The position numbers and the translations under genes are program-made. Positions 49,658 to 59,608 of a stretch of 64,000 nucleotides of DNA are shown here, piece after piece; positions within the stretch are counted from its first letter, which is position 1, and every line of letters starts with the position of its first letter. The stretch lies in the NCBI RefSeq assembly GCF_001613045.1, contig NZ_BDBP01000002.1:1-64000 (forward strand), read 5' to 3'. The notes beneath the pieces were generated by a model. The model was not told where the DNA came from. It worked only from the letters and a program-made list of their open reading frames with translations, and ran no database searches. This DNA is from Nocardia lijiangensis NBRC 108240. Its GTDB lineage: Bacteria; Actinomycetota; Actinomycetes; Mycobacteriales; Mycobacteriaceae.

Positions 49658-51385
49658 TCAGATCTCGACCGGGGCCCCGGGATCGATCGCGCCCGGCGGC
49701 CCGGGCACCACGTACCGAAGCGTGTCCATGCTCGGCGGCGCGCATTCCGACTCCGACGAGGGCACCCGCACCGTGGCAATTCCCTGCCTGCGATCGCCGG
49801 GCGCGACGTGCGGCGTCAGCCCGCAGGACACGGGAGCAGCCTCATCGATTACTACGCGAATCGGCTCGCCTGCGCCGGTGAGCTCGACCCGTTCACCCTC
49901 GGAAGGCATGGCGACCACGGCCAGCGCCACCGCGCCCACCACCGCCTGCGCGCCGAACAGGTTGCCCTTCATCTTGTTCCAGAGCTTGCCTTTGCGCTCC
50001 TGGCCGTCTTCGTCGTCGTCCTCGGCGGACGGCTGCTGCCAGGAACCCTGGTGGCTGGGTGGCGGATACGGCGACCGCGGACCGGGCGGCTGCGAGCTGG
50101 GCGCCTGATGCCCCAGCACGGTGGTCCGCTGATCCTCGGGGTGCTGCCCGGGCGGCCTGGTGAATCGGCCGCCCAGCTCTGCCAGATTCGGCGGCAGACC
50201 GCGCGCCATGTCCTCGCGTGTGACGCGAGTGGTCGGCTCCTCGCTGGGCGGGGGTTCGGGGTTCGGCGGGGCGGTCGGGTAACCGGGCCCGTAGGTGACC
50301 ACGGGCGATCCCGGCGACGACTGCGGACCGAGGTCGGGCCGCTGCGCCGTTTCCGGTGGACGCTGCGCGTGCTCGACCGGTCGTTGCGGCGGTTCGGCAG
50401 GACGCTGCGGTTCGGCAGGACGTTGTGGTTCCGCCTGCCACTGCTGCGGCTGGTGCTGAGCAGGTGCCTGCTGCGGCGAGGAATAGTCGTTCCGCGGCGC
50501 GGCCTCGGCGTGCCTGCCCCCCTGTTCCGGCTCTCCCGATTCGCTGTCGGTGACCAGCAGATGGGTGGCTCCGAGCACCAACGCGTGCATCGGATGGTCG
50601 GCGACGTGCAGCCGATGGCCGAGGTGGTTCTGGAAAGCGAACCGCAACGCCTCGTTGAAGCAGACATTGCCGCTCAGCAGCACCGTCGAAGTGTCCGCCC
50701 CGATGGAGCGAGCCGCGGCCATGACCTCGATCACCACGTTGTCGGCCGAGCGCGCATCGCGCATCGCGTCGCTGGTCACCGGCACGTCGACGGATTCGGT
50801 GGGCTGCTCGTCGTCCCCGTGCACCGCGACCACCAGCATGGTGCGACCGTCGGAGTAGACGCCGGTCGCGCCGACGCCGTGCGGGTTGCGCTTGTCGGGC
50901 GCACGCACCAAACCGAGGGCACGCACGTACCCCGACAGCGCGACGCTCTCGGGCAGCGGTTCCACCACCACGTCGAGCGTCTCGACGAGCTCGGCGTACA
51001 CCTCGACCTTCTCGTCCGGCCAGCCGTCCGGGAAGGGCAGCGCCACCACGTCCGGTTTGCCGCGCAGGTATTTACCGATGGACGCGAGCGGGTTGTACAT
51101 GCGGGCACGGAAGACCATTTCCGCAGGCCAGGTCGCTCCGGCCACCACGATCTGCGGGTGACCGAGGATGTCGCGCACGTCGGCGATGGCCATACCGAGG
51201 TCCGGACGCTGCCGGTCGACCCCGGCGGTGTGCAGCCTGCCCGACGAATCCGCCAGCAGATACGCCGGCGGCGTATACGTACCTTCCACCTGCACCGGCC
51301 GGATCGGGGTTCGCCCGCCGCCCGCTGCCACGGACACCACATCCCAACCGAGATGCACTGCCCCTACTCGCACCGTCACAGTCAT
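49658..51385 (-). CDS. Type VII secretion-associated protein, Rv3446c family
   Basis: A 575-residue protein. The N-terminal part (1-270) resembles an actin-like fold: [59 protein letters not shown] and [17 protein letters not shown] long Pro/Gln/Arg-rich linker ([20 protein letters not shown]) is followed by a membrane helix near 500 ([18 protein letters not shown]) and an external domain with one Cys pair. Rv3446c belongs to the ESX-4 locus, but no esx, eccC or eccD gene follows here. It lies upstream of rplM and downstream of the Rv1747-like gene. Confidence 0.78.
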   Translation of the reverse strand: MTVTVRVGAVHLGWDVVSVAAGGGRTPIRPVQVEGTYTPPAYLLADSSGRLHTAGVDRQRPDLGMAIADVRDILGHPQIVVAGATWPAEMVFRARMYNPLASIGKYLRGKPDVVALPFPDGWPDEKVEVYAELVETLDVVVEPLPESVALSGYVRALGLVRAPDKRNPHGVGATGVYSDGRTMLVVAVHGDDEQPTESVDVPVTSDAMRDARSADNVVIEVMAAARSIGADTSTVLLSGNVCFNEALRFAFQNHLGHRLHVADHPMHALVLGATHLLVTDSESGEPEQGGRHAEAAPRNDYSSPQQAPAQHQPQQWQAEPQRPAEPQRPAEPPQRPVEHAQRPPETAQRPDLGPQSSPGSPVVTYGPGYPTAPPNPEPPPSEEPTTRVTREDMARGLPPNLAELGGRFTRPPGQHPEDQRTTVLGHQAPSSQPPGPRSPYPPPSHQGSWQQPSAEDDDEDGQERKGKLWNKMKGNLFGAQAVVGAVALAVVAMPSEGERVELTGAGEPIRVVIDEAAPVSCGLTPHVAPGDRRQGIATVRVPSSESECAPPSMDTLRYVVPGPPGAIDPGAPVEI

Positions 51386-51458
51386 AAGTGTGCCTGCTGT
51401 GCGAGCGACATGCGCGCGATCCCAGCCGACCCCAGGTCGTGGCGGTTCGAGTAGGTAG

Positions 51459-54014
51459 TCACGCCGCGGACTTCTTCAGCCGCAGCCGCTGCCAGGTCGC
51501 GAATGCGAGCAGCGCGGTGATCACCAGCAGCAGTGTCACGTCGAGGATCCAGATGCCCGCCGTGTGATCCCAGAGTTTGTCCTGCTGGGCGTTGGCGAAG
51601 ATCGTCTTGATATCGACCGTCGACGAGCCCGCCGCGTAGCCCCAGCGCGAGGGAAACACCCAGGACAGCTGTTCGAGCACGATCCGGTCGGTGACCGGGA
51701 TGAGTCCGCCCGCCATCACCAGCTGCACCATGATCATCACGACGAGCATCGGCATGACCTGCTCGTTCGACTTCGCCAGGCTAGAGATCAGCAAACCGAA
51801 CACCACACAGCACACGGCGGTCAGCGCGATGTCGATGTACAGCTCGACGCTGCCCGAGGACAGCACCGACCCCGCTCCCGGCGGGTTCTTACCGGCCAGC
51901 GTGATCCCGACCAGCACCGCCGCCTGGAGGAACGCGGTGACACTGAACACCGCGATCTTGGCCATCAGATATGCCGAGGGCAGCAGGCCGACCGCCCGCT
52001 CGCGGTAGAAGATCGTGCGCTCGCCCACCAGGTCGCGCACGGTCAGCGTGGCGCCCATGAAGCAGGCGCCGAGAATGAGCACGACGAGCAACTGCTGGGT
52101 CTCGCCGCCGCCGACGCGCACGATCTCGCCGGTGGGCAAGGTCGTCAGTCCGCCGGGCGCGAAACCGTTCTTGCCGGGCACCACCAGCGAGAGCACACCG
52201 AGAATGAACGGCAGCAGTAAGAGGAAGACCAGATAGCCGCGGTCGGCGAAGATCAGCCGGATCTGTCTGCGCACCAGTGTGGAGAACTGTTTGAACCCGC
52301 TCGACTGCGGCGGGCTGCCCACGGGTCCGTAGCGCGGCGGCGGTGGCGGCGGTGGCGCGAACGCCTGTCTGGATCGATAGGCCGCGAACGCCTGGTCCGG
52401 ATTGGCCGCCACGTTCGCGAAGATCTCGGCCCAGTCGCTGGTACCCAAGGCCCCGCCGACACCGGCCGGATGCCCGCAGAACGCGGTCTTGCCGCCCGGC
52501 GCCAGCAGCAGCACCTGATCGCACATGTCCAGGCAGGCCACCGAGTGGGTGACCACGATGACCACGCGACCGGCGTCGGCCAGCTCGCGCAGCATCACCA
52601 TGACCTGGCGGTCCAGCGCCGGGTCCAGACCCGAGGTCGGCTCGTCCAGGATCAGCAGCGAAGGGCCGGTGAGCAGTTCGAGCGCCACCGAGGCGCGCTT
52701 GCGCTGACCGCCGGAGAGCCGGTCCACCCTGGTGTCGGCGTGTTCGGTGAGCGAAAGCTCTTTCAGCACACCGTCGATCACCTGCTGGCGGTCGGCCTTG
52801 GTGGTGTCCGGCGGCAGTCGCAGCTCGGCGGCGTAGCCGAGCGCCTGGCGCACCGTGAGCTGACGGTGCAGCACGTCGTCCTGCGGGACCATGCCGATAC
52901 GGGAGCGCAGCGCCTCGTACTCGGCGTGCAGGTTGCGTCCCTCGAAGGTCACCACGCCGCCGGAGGGCTGGGTGGTGCCCGCGATCAGCTTCGACAGCGT
53001 CGACTTGCCCGCACCCGACGGGCCGATGAGCGCGGTCAGCGTGCCGCGGCCCGCCTGCATGTTCACGTCGACGAGCAGCTGCTTGTTGCCCTCGACGGTG
53101 AATCCGACGCCGTGCACGTGCAGCCCCTGCTCGGCGACCGGCTTCTGCCGGTGCACCAGGGTGCCCTGCTGGACGACGAAGTCGATATTGCCGATGGTGA
53201 CGATGTCGCGCTCGCGCAGCACCGTGCGTTGCTGGCGGGTGCCGTTGACGAAGGTGCCGTTCGCCGAGCCGAGATCCTCGATGGTGAGGCCCTCGCCTGC
53301 CGCGACGAGGCGAGCGTGCTTGCGGGAGGCCAGCGGATCGTTGACGACGATCTGGTTGTCGGTGGTGCGGCCGATGGCGAGACCGGCGGACGGGATCCGG
53401 TCGGCCCTGGCGATCGGCGCGGTCGACGCCCTGGTGCGCAGCGGCGGCAGTGCCGAGGTGTCGGCCTTGGTGGTCATGTTGAAGTTGGGCTGCTGCGGTG
53501 TCGGCTGCGAGGGCGGCTGGTGCGCCCCGACAGGTTGGTGCGCAGGCGGCGACTGGTGCGGCGGCGGCTGATGCGACGGTGCAGGCTGATGCGATGGCTG
53601 CCCGACCGGCGGACGGTTTGGATGCTGATAGTTCGGCCGTTGCGCCTGCTGCGGCTGCGAAGACGGTTGCGCCACCTGGGTTCGCGCGTGCCGGACCGGT
53701 GCCGCGGCGGGCAGCAGGTGCAGCAGCGGACCGCTGATCGCGTCGCCGAGCCGGACCTGCGTCGGCCGGTCGATCGACACCGGCTGACTCAGCCGGCGAG
53801 CGTCCACGAAAACGCCATTGGTACTGCCGTTGTCGGTGAGAACCCAGCCACTCCCCTGCCAGGCCAGTGTCGCGTGCACTCGTGACACCAGCGGGCTGTC
53901 GACGAACAGCGTCACCTCGGGCGCGCGGCCCATAGTGACTTGCTGATTCGAATCGAAGACCCGTTCAGTTCCATCATGGCGCACGGTGATGGTCTGCGCC
54001 CCCGGTAAAGACAT
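51459..54014 (-). CDS. FHA-FHA-ABC transporter, Rv1747-like
   Basis: An 851-residue ABC exporter. FHA1 (about 20-100) has GRAPEVTLFVDSPLVSRVHA and NGSTNGVFVD. A Pro/Gln/His linker follows. FHA2 (about 205-285) has GLAIGRTTDNQIVVNDPLAS and LGSANGTFVNG. The ATPase domain has GPSGAGKST, LSGGQRKRA and LLILDEPTSGLD. An ABC2-type membrane domain with about six helices ends it. Rv1747 is controlled by Ser/Thr phosphorylation (PknF) and linked to lipid-linked glycan export. Here the FHA protein at 55.6 kb is nearby, while the only kinase in the window is at 2.3 kb. The ATG at 54014 is clear. Confidence 0.92.
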   Translation of the reverse strand: MSLPGAQTITVRHDGTERVFDSNQQVTMGRAPEVTLFVDSPLVSRVHATLAWQGSGWVLTDNGSTNGVFVDARRLSQPVSIDRPTQVRLGDAISGPLLHLLPAAAPVRHARTQVAQPSSQPQQAQRPNYQHPNRPPVGQPSHQPAPSHQPPPHQSPPAHQPVGAHQPPSQPTPQQPNFNMTTKADTSALPPLRTRASTAPIARADRIPSAGLAIGRTTDNQIVVNDPLASRKHARLVAAGEGLTIEDLGSANGTFVNGTRQQRTVLRERDIVTIGNIDFVVQQGTLVHRQKPVAEQGLHVHGVGFTVEGNKQLLVDVNMQAGRGTLTALIGPSGAGKSTLSKLIAGTTQPSGGVVTFEGRNLHAEYEALRSRIGMVPQDDVLHRQLTVRQALGYAAELRLPPDTTKADRQQVIDGVLKELSLTEHADTRVDRLSGGQRKRASVALELLTGPSLLILDEPTSGLDPALDRQVMVMLRELADAGRVVIVVTHSVACLDMCDQVLLLAPGGKTAFCGHPAGVGGALGTSDWAEIFANVAANPDQAFAAYRSRQAFAPPPPPPPRYGPVGSPPQSSGFKQFSTLVRRQIRLIFADRGYLVFLLLLPFILGVLSLVVPGKNGFAPGGLTTLPTGEIVRVGGGETQQLLVVLILGACFMGATLTVRDLVGERTIFYRERAVGLLPSAYLMAKIAVFSVTAFLQAAVLVGITLAGKNPPGAGSVLSSGSVELYIDIALTAVCCVVFGLLISSLAKSNEQVMPMLVVMIMVQLVMAGGLIPVTDRIVLEQLSWVFPSRWGYAAGSSTVDIKTIFANAQQDKLWDHTAGIWILDVTLLLVITALLAFATWQRLRLKKSAA

Positions 54015-54121
54015 GCAGCGGATACTATGCCATCAACCGGACATCGGCGGTGCCCCCGACGCGCCTCTCGCCCCGATCCGGCGACCGATGTGAAGGTTCT
54101 ACCGGCCGACTAGGGGGAGCT

Positions 54122-55561
54122 TTGCCGAAACTCCAAGCGACCGCTGTCATTACGGTTGCGCTGTGCGCGATGGCCCTGCTCGCGGGGTGTACGCGTGCGG
54201 TGGACGGCCGTGCGGTCTCGGTGTACGACGACCCGTTCAGGGTCGCCGGATTGCCGACCACGAGCGGGCCGAGCGGGCCGCGTCCCGGGGCACCCGACAC
54301 CGACCTCACCGCGATCAACGGCGACCGCGGCGCGACCGACACCTTGGCGCTGAACGCCATCGATGACATCCAGACCTACTGGCGCGCCGAGTACGGCAAG
54401 GAGTTCGACGGCGAATTCGTTCCTGTCGAGCGGCTCATCTCCTGGAGCGCGAAGGCGCCGCGCACCGACGCGCCGGAGTTCTGCAAGGAGACGACCTACC
54501 GACTGGTGAACGCGGCCTTCTGCCGCCTCGACAACTCCATCGGGTGGGACCGCTCGGTGCTGCTGCCCACCATGGAGGACACCTTCGGCAAGATGGCCGT
54601 CGTGATGGTGCTGGCCCATGAGTACGGGCACGCCATCCAGTCGCAGGCCAAGATCGTCGATGCCAAGGATCCGGTGATCGTCAAGGAGCAGCAGGCCGAC
54701 TGCTTCGCAGGGTCGTTCATCCGTCACGTGGCGGAGGGCAAGTCGAAGCACTTCACCATCAACACTTCCGACGGCCTGAATTCGGTGCTCGCTGCCACCG
54801 TCGCGATCCGCGACTCCGACCCCGACGACCCGGAGAGCGTGCACGGCTCGGCCTTCGAGCGGGTCACCGCGGTGCAGATCGGATTCACCGACGGCCCCAA
54901 GGCGTGTAAGGGCATCGACATCGACGAGATCAACCAGCGTCGCGGCGGCCTGCCGCAGACGCTGGGCGGCAGCACCGGCGAGTACCCCATCGACAAGGAA
55001 AGCCTGATCGAGCTCACCAAGGCGCTCGCCGCGATCCTGCCCATCGAAGACCGCCCGACCTACAACTACAACGGCGCGAAGATCGACTGCCGCGACGGCA
55101 CCACCACGGCACCGGTCTCCTATTGTCCCGCCGAGAATCTCATCGCCACCGACATCGCCGAATTGGCCAAACGCGGCACCGCCGACGTCGACCAGGACAA
55201 CCCGCTGCCGCTCAAGGTGACCGGCGACTACAACGGCTACGTCGTCTTCATCGCCCGCTACACCCTCGCGGTGCAGCAGAGCCACGGCCAGTCGCTGGTC
55301 GGCGCCAAGACCGGGCTGCGCGCCGCCTGTCTGGCAGGCGTGGTCACGGGCAAGCTCGCCGACCCGAATCGCCAACGCACCCAGGGCGACATCTCCCTGG
55401 CCGCGGGCGATCTGGACGAGGCGGTGTCGGGCCTGCTCACCGACGGCCTCGCGGCCAGCGATGCGCAGGGCAAGACGGTACCGAGCGGATTCGCCAGGGT
55501 GGACGCCTTCCGCGCGGGCGTGCTCAACGGCGAGAACACCTGCATGTCGCGGTACTCGTAG
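54122..55561 (+). CDS. Neutral zinc metallopeptidase lipoprotein
   Basis: A 479-residue secreted protein. The lipobox LLAGC near residue 19-23 follows a short signal peptide. The HEXXH zinc site is H166-H170 in VMVLAHEYGHAIQSQAK. The third-ligand region KEQQADCFAGSFIRHVAEGK is typical of the YpfJ/PF04228 type. Several Cys occur in pairs in the secreted part. The start is probably TTG 54122 with GGGGGAG upstream, since no ATG or GTG fits closely. It is divergent from the Rv1747-like gene and convergent with the FHA gene. The substrate is unknown. Confidence 0.85.
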   Translation: MPKLQATAVITVALCAMALLAGCTRAVDGRAVSVYDDPFRVAGLPTTSGPSGPRPGAPDTDLTAINGDRGATDTLALNAIDDIQTYWRAEYGKEFDGEFVPVERLISWSAKAPRTDAPEFCKETTYRLVNAAFCRLDNSIGWDRSVLLPTMEDTFGKMAVVMVLAHEYGHAIQSQAKIVDAKDPVIVKEQQADCFAGSFIRHVAEGKSKHFTINTSDGLNSVLAATVAIRDSDPDDPESVHGSAFERVTAVQIGFTDGPKACKGIDIDEINQRRGGLPQTLGGSTGEYPIDKESLIELTKALAAILPIEDRPTYNYNGAKIDCRDGTTTAPVSYCPAENLIATDIAELAKRGTADVDQDNPLPLKVTGDYNGYVVFIARYTLAVQQSHGQSLVGAKTGLRAACLAGVVTGKLADPNRQRTQGDISLAAGDLDEAVSGLLTDGLAASDAQGKTVPSGFARVDAFRAGVLNGENTCMSRYS

Positions 55562-55597
55562 GCCGCAGCAGGCGAATGCGTCGATCGGCAACCGGCG

Positions 55598-56914
55598 TCA
55601 GCCGAATGGCGGCGGCGCGGCCGGTTCGAAGCGCAGCACCCGGTTGCCGATCATCACCTCGGTGCCCGGCACCAGGCTCATCGGCTGGTTGGGATTGAGC
55701 CGGACCCAGTCCCGGTACCCGGGCAGCCGCGTGCGGGTGCCGTTGGTCGAGCCGCGATCCACCACGGTCACATCCCAGTTGATCAGCCGAATCTCCGCGT
55801 GCGCGCGGGACATTCCGCCGGAATTGTCCTCGACCTTCAGCGGAATCAGCCCGCGCTGCGCCGCCTCGGAGTTTTCCGGGTCGCGGCCGAGCACCGCGTC
55901 GGCGGCCAGCATGTAGGTCATGCCGTCATCGAGGATCAGCATGCCCAACGGCGGACGGACCACCTCGATCAGCGCCTGGGTCTGATCCACCGGCATGCCA
56001 CAGACGGTGCAGAACGCCGCGCGCGGATCACTGGGATGGGCTCGTGCGCACTTGAATCCCATCACCTTCACGGTGAGCGCGGTGGCCTTGGCGGTGGCCT
56101 CGAGGCGGCGCTGCAGATCGGGATCGGGCTGGGGTGCCGGGTTGGTGCCGCCGACCTGGGTGTCGGCCTCGTGCGGGTCGGGCCGGTCGGTCACCGAGTC
56201 CAGCATCGAGGTCGACGCCTGCGTCGCCGTGAGTTCCGGCTCCGGTTCGGGCCGTGGCCGCTGACGTGGCTCCGGATCTATGCGGGCAGTCGGCAGCGGC
56301 GCGGCGGGGGTGCGATGCTGCGGCGCTCGCTGCTCGGCGGTCTCCGGCTGGGAGGCAGGCGCCGGGCGCGAACGGGCGCCGTCCGACCAGACGATCGCCC
56401 CTCCGGCCTGCGCGATGCCTTCGACCAGCCAACCGATTCCGCGCTGCTCGGGCATTTCGGGAATCCGGCCCTCGGTGTCGTCGATGAACAGCGCGACACC
56501 GCGCGCCGGAACGGCCGCGACGCGATCGACGGTGAACGCCGCGTCGCTGCCCCGGTACCGTTCGGACCTGCCGTCCCCCGCGAGCACCGCGGTCACCGCG
56601 CCGTGCAGGAAGATCGCCATCCCGCCGTTCTCCGCCGCGGAGAGAATGCCGAAATCGATAGGCACGCCGGGGCTGATCTGCTCGGCGTGCTTCATGAGCC
56701 AGCGCGTCGCCTGCCGCGCGACCAGCGCGCCGGGGCCACTCGGTTGCTGTTCGACGGCCGCCCTGACCAGTTCCGCGAGCGATTCCAACGCGATGACGGC
56801 CGGCGCGTCCTCGGTCGGCCTGTCCCGGCCCCGATGTGCGACCACCAGCACCGCGCCCGCGACACGGGCGACCGCGTGGTTCCCCGCAACGACCTCGACC
56901 TGCCGATCCTTCAC
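55598..56914 (-). CDS. FHA-domain protein with zinc-ribbon-like motif
   Basis: A 438-residue soluble protein. The N-terminal domain (about 1-155) includes VPIDFGILSAAENGGMAIFL and GSDAAFTVDRVAAVPARGVA and may be PP2C-like, though acidic catalytic residues are not evident. An Arg/Pro-rich linker follows. A CxxC pair region (KCARAHPSDPRAAFCTVCGM) resembles a zinc ribbon. The C-terminal FHA domain has LGRDPENSE, SRAHAEIRL and DRGSTNGTRTRLPG. The GTG at 56914 has GGAGG upstream and overlaps the stop of a 15-codon leader frame. FHA domains bind phosphothreonine, so it may relay kinase signals near the Rv1747-like transporter. Confidence 0.82.
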   Translation of the reverse strand: MKDRQVEVVAGNHAVARVAGAVLVVAHRGRDRPTEDAPAVIALESLAELVRAAVEQQPSGPGALVARQATRWLMKHAEQISPGVPIDFGILSAAENGGMAIFLHGAVTAVLAGDGRSERYRGSDAAFTVDRVAAVPARGVALFIDDTEGRIPEMPEQRGIGWLVEGIAQAGGAIVWSDGARSRPAPASQPETAEQRAPQHRTPAAPLPTARIDPEPRQRPRPEPEPELTATQASTSMLDSVTDRPDPHEADTQVGGTNPAPQPDPDLQRRLEATAKATALTVKVMGFKCARAHPSDPRAAFCTVCGMPVDQTQALIEVVRPPLGMLILDDGMTYMLAADAVLGRDPENSEAAQRGLIPLKVEDNSGGMSRAHAEIRLINWDVTVVDRGSTNGTRTRLPGYRDWVRLNPNQPMSLVPGTEVMIGNRVLRFEPAAPPPFG

Positions 56915-56958
56915 CGGTATCGGCCTCCACCGGGGGTCTGGTCCAAGGTCGTCGCCAT
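56911..56958 (-). CDS. Possible 15-residue leader peptide before the FHA gene
   Basis: An ATG at 56958 opens the frame MATTLDQTPGGGRYR, which stops in TGA at 56911-56913, inside the GTGA of the FHA start. This is a classic coupling arrangement. It could equally be chance. No regulatory residues stand out. Confidence 0.3.
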   Translation of the reverse strand: MATTLDQTPGGGRYR

Positions 56959-57056
56959 GTCCCACAGCGTATTGCAATCGGTGTCTGATCGGTCGCTCTG
57001 CCCGGCGTTCGTCGGGTAACTTCATGGGCAGGTACGGGAGGAACGAGGGGCCTGTC

Positions 57057-58262
57057 ATGGTTCGGACTTCGCGCATCGCGATCTTGGCGGCGTGTGTGGC
57101 GGCGGCCGGTGCGTTGACCGGGTGCAGCAACGTGGCGGGCACCGCATTACCGGGCGAGCTCGACGTCCGGAGGCTGGAGGTCGGCACCTATCCCGTGGAC
57201 AAGCATGCCTACGACCAGGATTCGGGCGGCGACGGCGCACTGCTGGAGGGCATGCGCATGTCCGAGGCCGTGGTGCCGACCGTGCGCATCGATCCGTCGC
57301 TCACCTTCGGACGAGGCAGCACCGTGCTCGCCGACACCGAGTCGGCCCTCGACTTCGTCGCCAACGTCTCCAAGCCGGTGCTGGACAATCGCAAGATGGT
57401 GACCGGGTTCGCCGCCAGCGGTTCGGACAAGGCCGATCCCGCGGGCCAGACCCGCCCCGCCAGCGACGCCACCGCGGTCACCAATGTCGTGTTCCGCTTC
57501 CCGGACGAGGCCTCCGCCAAGCTCGCCGCCCGCGAACTCGAGGACGCCGACATCGGCGTCTCCGATCAGAACCGCAGGCTCGGCTCCACCAAGTACCCCG
57601 ACGCCTATCTGCATTGGCGCCCAGGCGTTCCCAACGTCGGCGCCTTCCTGGCCCACCGCGAGTTCGTCATCTCGCTGTTCGTGCAGCGTCCCCGCGCCGA
57701 CAGCACCGACCTGGTGGACTGGGTGGACAAGACCTTCGCCGCCCAGATACCCGCGCTGGACAAGTTCCAGCCGACCCCGGTCGCCAAACTCGACACCCTG
57801 AAGGTCGACCCGGACGGCCTGCTGGCCCGCGTCGCCGTCGCCGACCGCTCGGGCCACTCCCCCGATCCGGTCTCCTTCGCCATCTACAGCGGTAACCACG
57901 GCATCCACTCCGCCGACGATCAAGCCGCCACCCAGCGCCTCATCGAGGACACCGGCGTCGACAAGATCGCCATCGTGGACGCCAGCTCGGTGACCCGCAC
58001 CCGCGACAACGACGCCGCCCAGAAACTCGTCACCGGCCTCATCGACACCGTCGGCGACCAGTTCGACCCGATCGGCGCCCCCAACGACGTCCCCGGCGCG
58101 AAATGCCTGCAGCTCAACAGCAAAGGCGACCCGGAGCGGGAGTACAAATACCGCTGCTACGTGCCGTACAAGCGCTACGTCGGCGTGGTGACCAGTGACA
58201 AGGAACCGGACGTTCGCCAGAAGGTGGCGGCCCAGTACGCATTGCTGGCCAACAGTTTGTGA
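57057..58262 (+). CDS. Secreted lipoprotein, DUF7373-like (copy 1)
   Basis: A 401-residue lipoprotein. Signal peptide and lipobox ALTGC (C23) precede GELDVRRLEVGTYPVDKHAY. The middle has the family segment VVFRFPDEASAKLAARELED, and the C-terminal pair of Cys is in KCLQLNSKGDPEREYKYRCY followed by KRYVGVV and the final AAQYALLANS. The ATG at 57057 has GAGGGG. It is the first of six tandem paralogues and the most divergent of the complete ones. The family is expanded in Nocardia; its function is unknown to me. It is divergent from the FHA gene. Confidence 0.83.
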   Translation: MVRTSRIAILAACVAAAGALTGCSNVAGTALPGELDVRRLEVGTYPVDKHAYDQDSGGDGALLEGMRMSEAVVPTVRIDPSLTFGRGSTVLADTESALDFVANVSKPVLDNRKMVTGFAASGSDKADPAGQTRPASDATAVTNVVFRFPDEASAKLAARELEDADIGVSDQNRRLGSTKYPDAYLHWRPGVPNVGAFLAHREFVISLFVQRPRADSTDLVDWVDKTFAAQIPALDKFQPTPVAKLDTLKVDPDGLLARVAVADRSGHSPDPVSFAIYSGNHGIHSADDQAATQRLIEDTGVDKIAIVDASSVTRTRDNDAAQKLVTGLIDTVGDQFDPIGAPNDVPGAKCLQLNSKGDPEREYKYRCYVPYKRYVGVVTSDKEPDVRQKVAAQYALLANSL

Positions 58263-58363
58263 GCACAGCGGACCGAACCGCCGCACGTCGATCAAGCCAC
58301 GCCGCCTCGGCGCGTCCGAGTGAAACAGTCTGCCGTCGCATGCATTCGATCGAAGGGAGTACC

Positions 58364-59605
58364 GTGCCGCGCCCCGCCTCGGGATTCCGGGCTCTGCCAT
58401 CCGTGGCCGCGGCTCTCGTCGTCCTCGCCGGTGTGACGTCCGGCTACGGCGCGCAAACCATCGAAGGGCGTGGGGTGCCCGGCATGACTCCCGTCGATCT
58501 GGCGAGTCTCGCTGTCGGACCGTTCCCGTCCGCTCCCGTCGACTACGAGCCGAAGCTGGAAACCAAGAGCGACGTCTTCGCGATCGAGTCGCGGCGGTTG
58601 TTCGGCTATCTCGTCGCACCCTACGAAGTCGACAGCGAGATGGCTGCGCTCGACACCACGCGGATCGTCTCCGCGTCGGGTTCGGTGTTCAGTGATTCTC
58701 TCGGCGCCCTGCCAGAGCAATTCGGCCCGATCGCGGAACGCAACCAGCTGATCGCGGGCGTCGTCACCACCCGCTCGAATCAAAAACTGCGGGCCATGCG
58801 CAACATGTCGATCGTCTTGCTGCGGTTTCCCTCCGAGCAGGCGGCTCGATCCGCCGCAACGGAATTCGACCAAGCCATGGACGAACTCACACCGAACCGG
58901 CACGCTCTCGATATCACGGGCCACGAGGATGTCCTGGCCTCCACGGCGAACGACCAGAAAGGCTACCTGTTCACCACACGCGGACCGATGGTGATCATGA
59001 CCATGTCCACGGTCCCCGAGCCCGACGCGCCTGCCCTCGCGACACAATTGCGAAAGATGCTCGAACTACAGCTCGAACGGTTGGCCCGGTTCGTGCCGAC
59101 GCCGATCGACCAGATCCTCGATCTGCCCGCCAACCCGGACGGCGTCATGCGCTTGGCGTTGCCGCCCTTGCCTGCGGGCGGCAGCCCTACCTCACAACGA
59201 GCCCAGCCGGTTGGTGTCTACGACGCCGCGGCGCAAATGCATTTCGAGCCACGGGGTGCCGAACTGAAGACAGCGCTGACGAACACGGGTGTCGATGTCG
59301 TTGCGCGCAACGACGCGACCGTCTACCGCACCCGCGACCTCGACTCGGCGTTCCGTCTGCAGCGTGCTCTCACCGCGCCCCAGGACGACGAGCAACACTT
59401 CGCGAGTCCACCGGGCATCATCGACGCCCAATGCCTACAGCGCGACGCGGACGCCTTCGACCCGCGCTACGACTACACCTGCGTCTTGGTCCACGGCCGC
59501 TACGTCGCCGTCGTCGAAGCCGACAGCCTGCCCGGCCGACTATTCGATCCGAGCCTGTATCAGCGTGTGGCGGCACAGTATTCGATCCTTGCGCGGGGCG
59601 CTTGA
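58364..59605 (+). CDS. Secreted DUF7373-like protein without lipobox Cys (copy 2, type A)
   Basis: A 413-residue paralogue. The N-terminal hydrophobic stretch SVAAALVVLAGVTSGYGAQT has no Cys where the others carry the lipidated one, so it is probably secreted free or held by the signal anchor. Type A hallmarks are GMTPVDLASLAVGPFPSAPV and ESRRLFGYLVAPYEVDSEMA, shared with the gene at 60902. The C-terminal Cys pair is in QCLQRDADAFDPRYDYTCVL, with GRYVAVV and AAQYSILARG. The start is GTG 58364 with AAGGGAG. It is followed by a type B gene after 3 bp. Confidence 0.82.
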   Translation: MPRPASGFRALPSVAAALVVLAGVTSGYGAQTIEGRGVPGMTPVDLASLAVGPFPSAPVDYEPKLETKSDVFAIESRRLFGYLVAPYEVDSEMAALDTTRIVSASGSVFSDSLGALPEQFGPIAERNQLIAGVVTTRSNQKLRAMRNMSIVLLRFPSEQAARSAATEFDQAMDELTPNRHALDITGHEDVLASTANDQKGYLFTTRGPMVIMTMSTVPEPDAPALATQLRKMLELQLERLARFVPTPIDQILDLPANPDGVMRLALPPLPAGGSPTSQRAQPVGVYDAAAQMHFEPRGAELKTALTNTGVDVVARNDATVYRTRDLDSAFRLQRALTAPQDDEQHFASPPGIIDAQCLQRDADAFDPRYDYTCVLVHGRYVAVVEADSLPGRLFDPSLYQRVAAQYSILARGA

Positions 59606-59608
59606 CCG

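Noticed and set aside
53470..53690. Repeat-rich stretch in the Rv1747-like gene
   Set aside because: It is the Pro/Gln/His linker between the two FHA domains.
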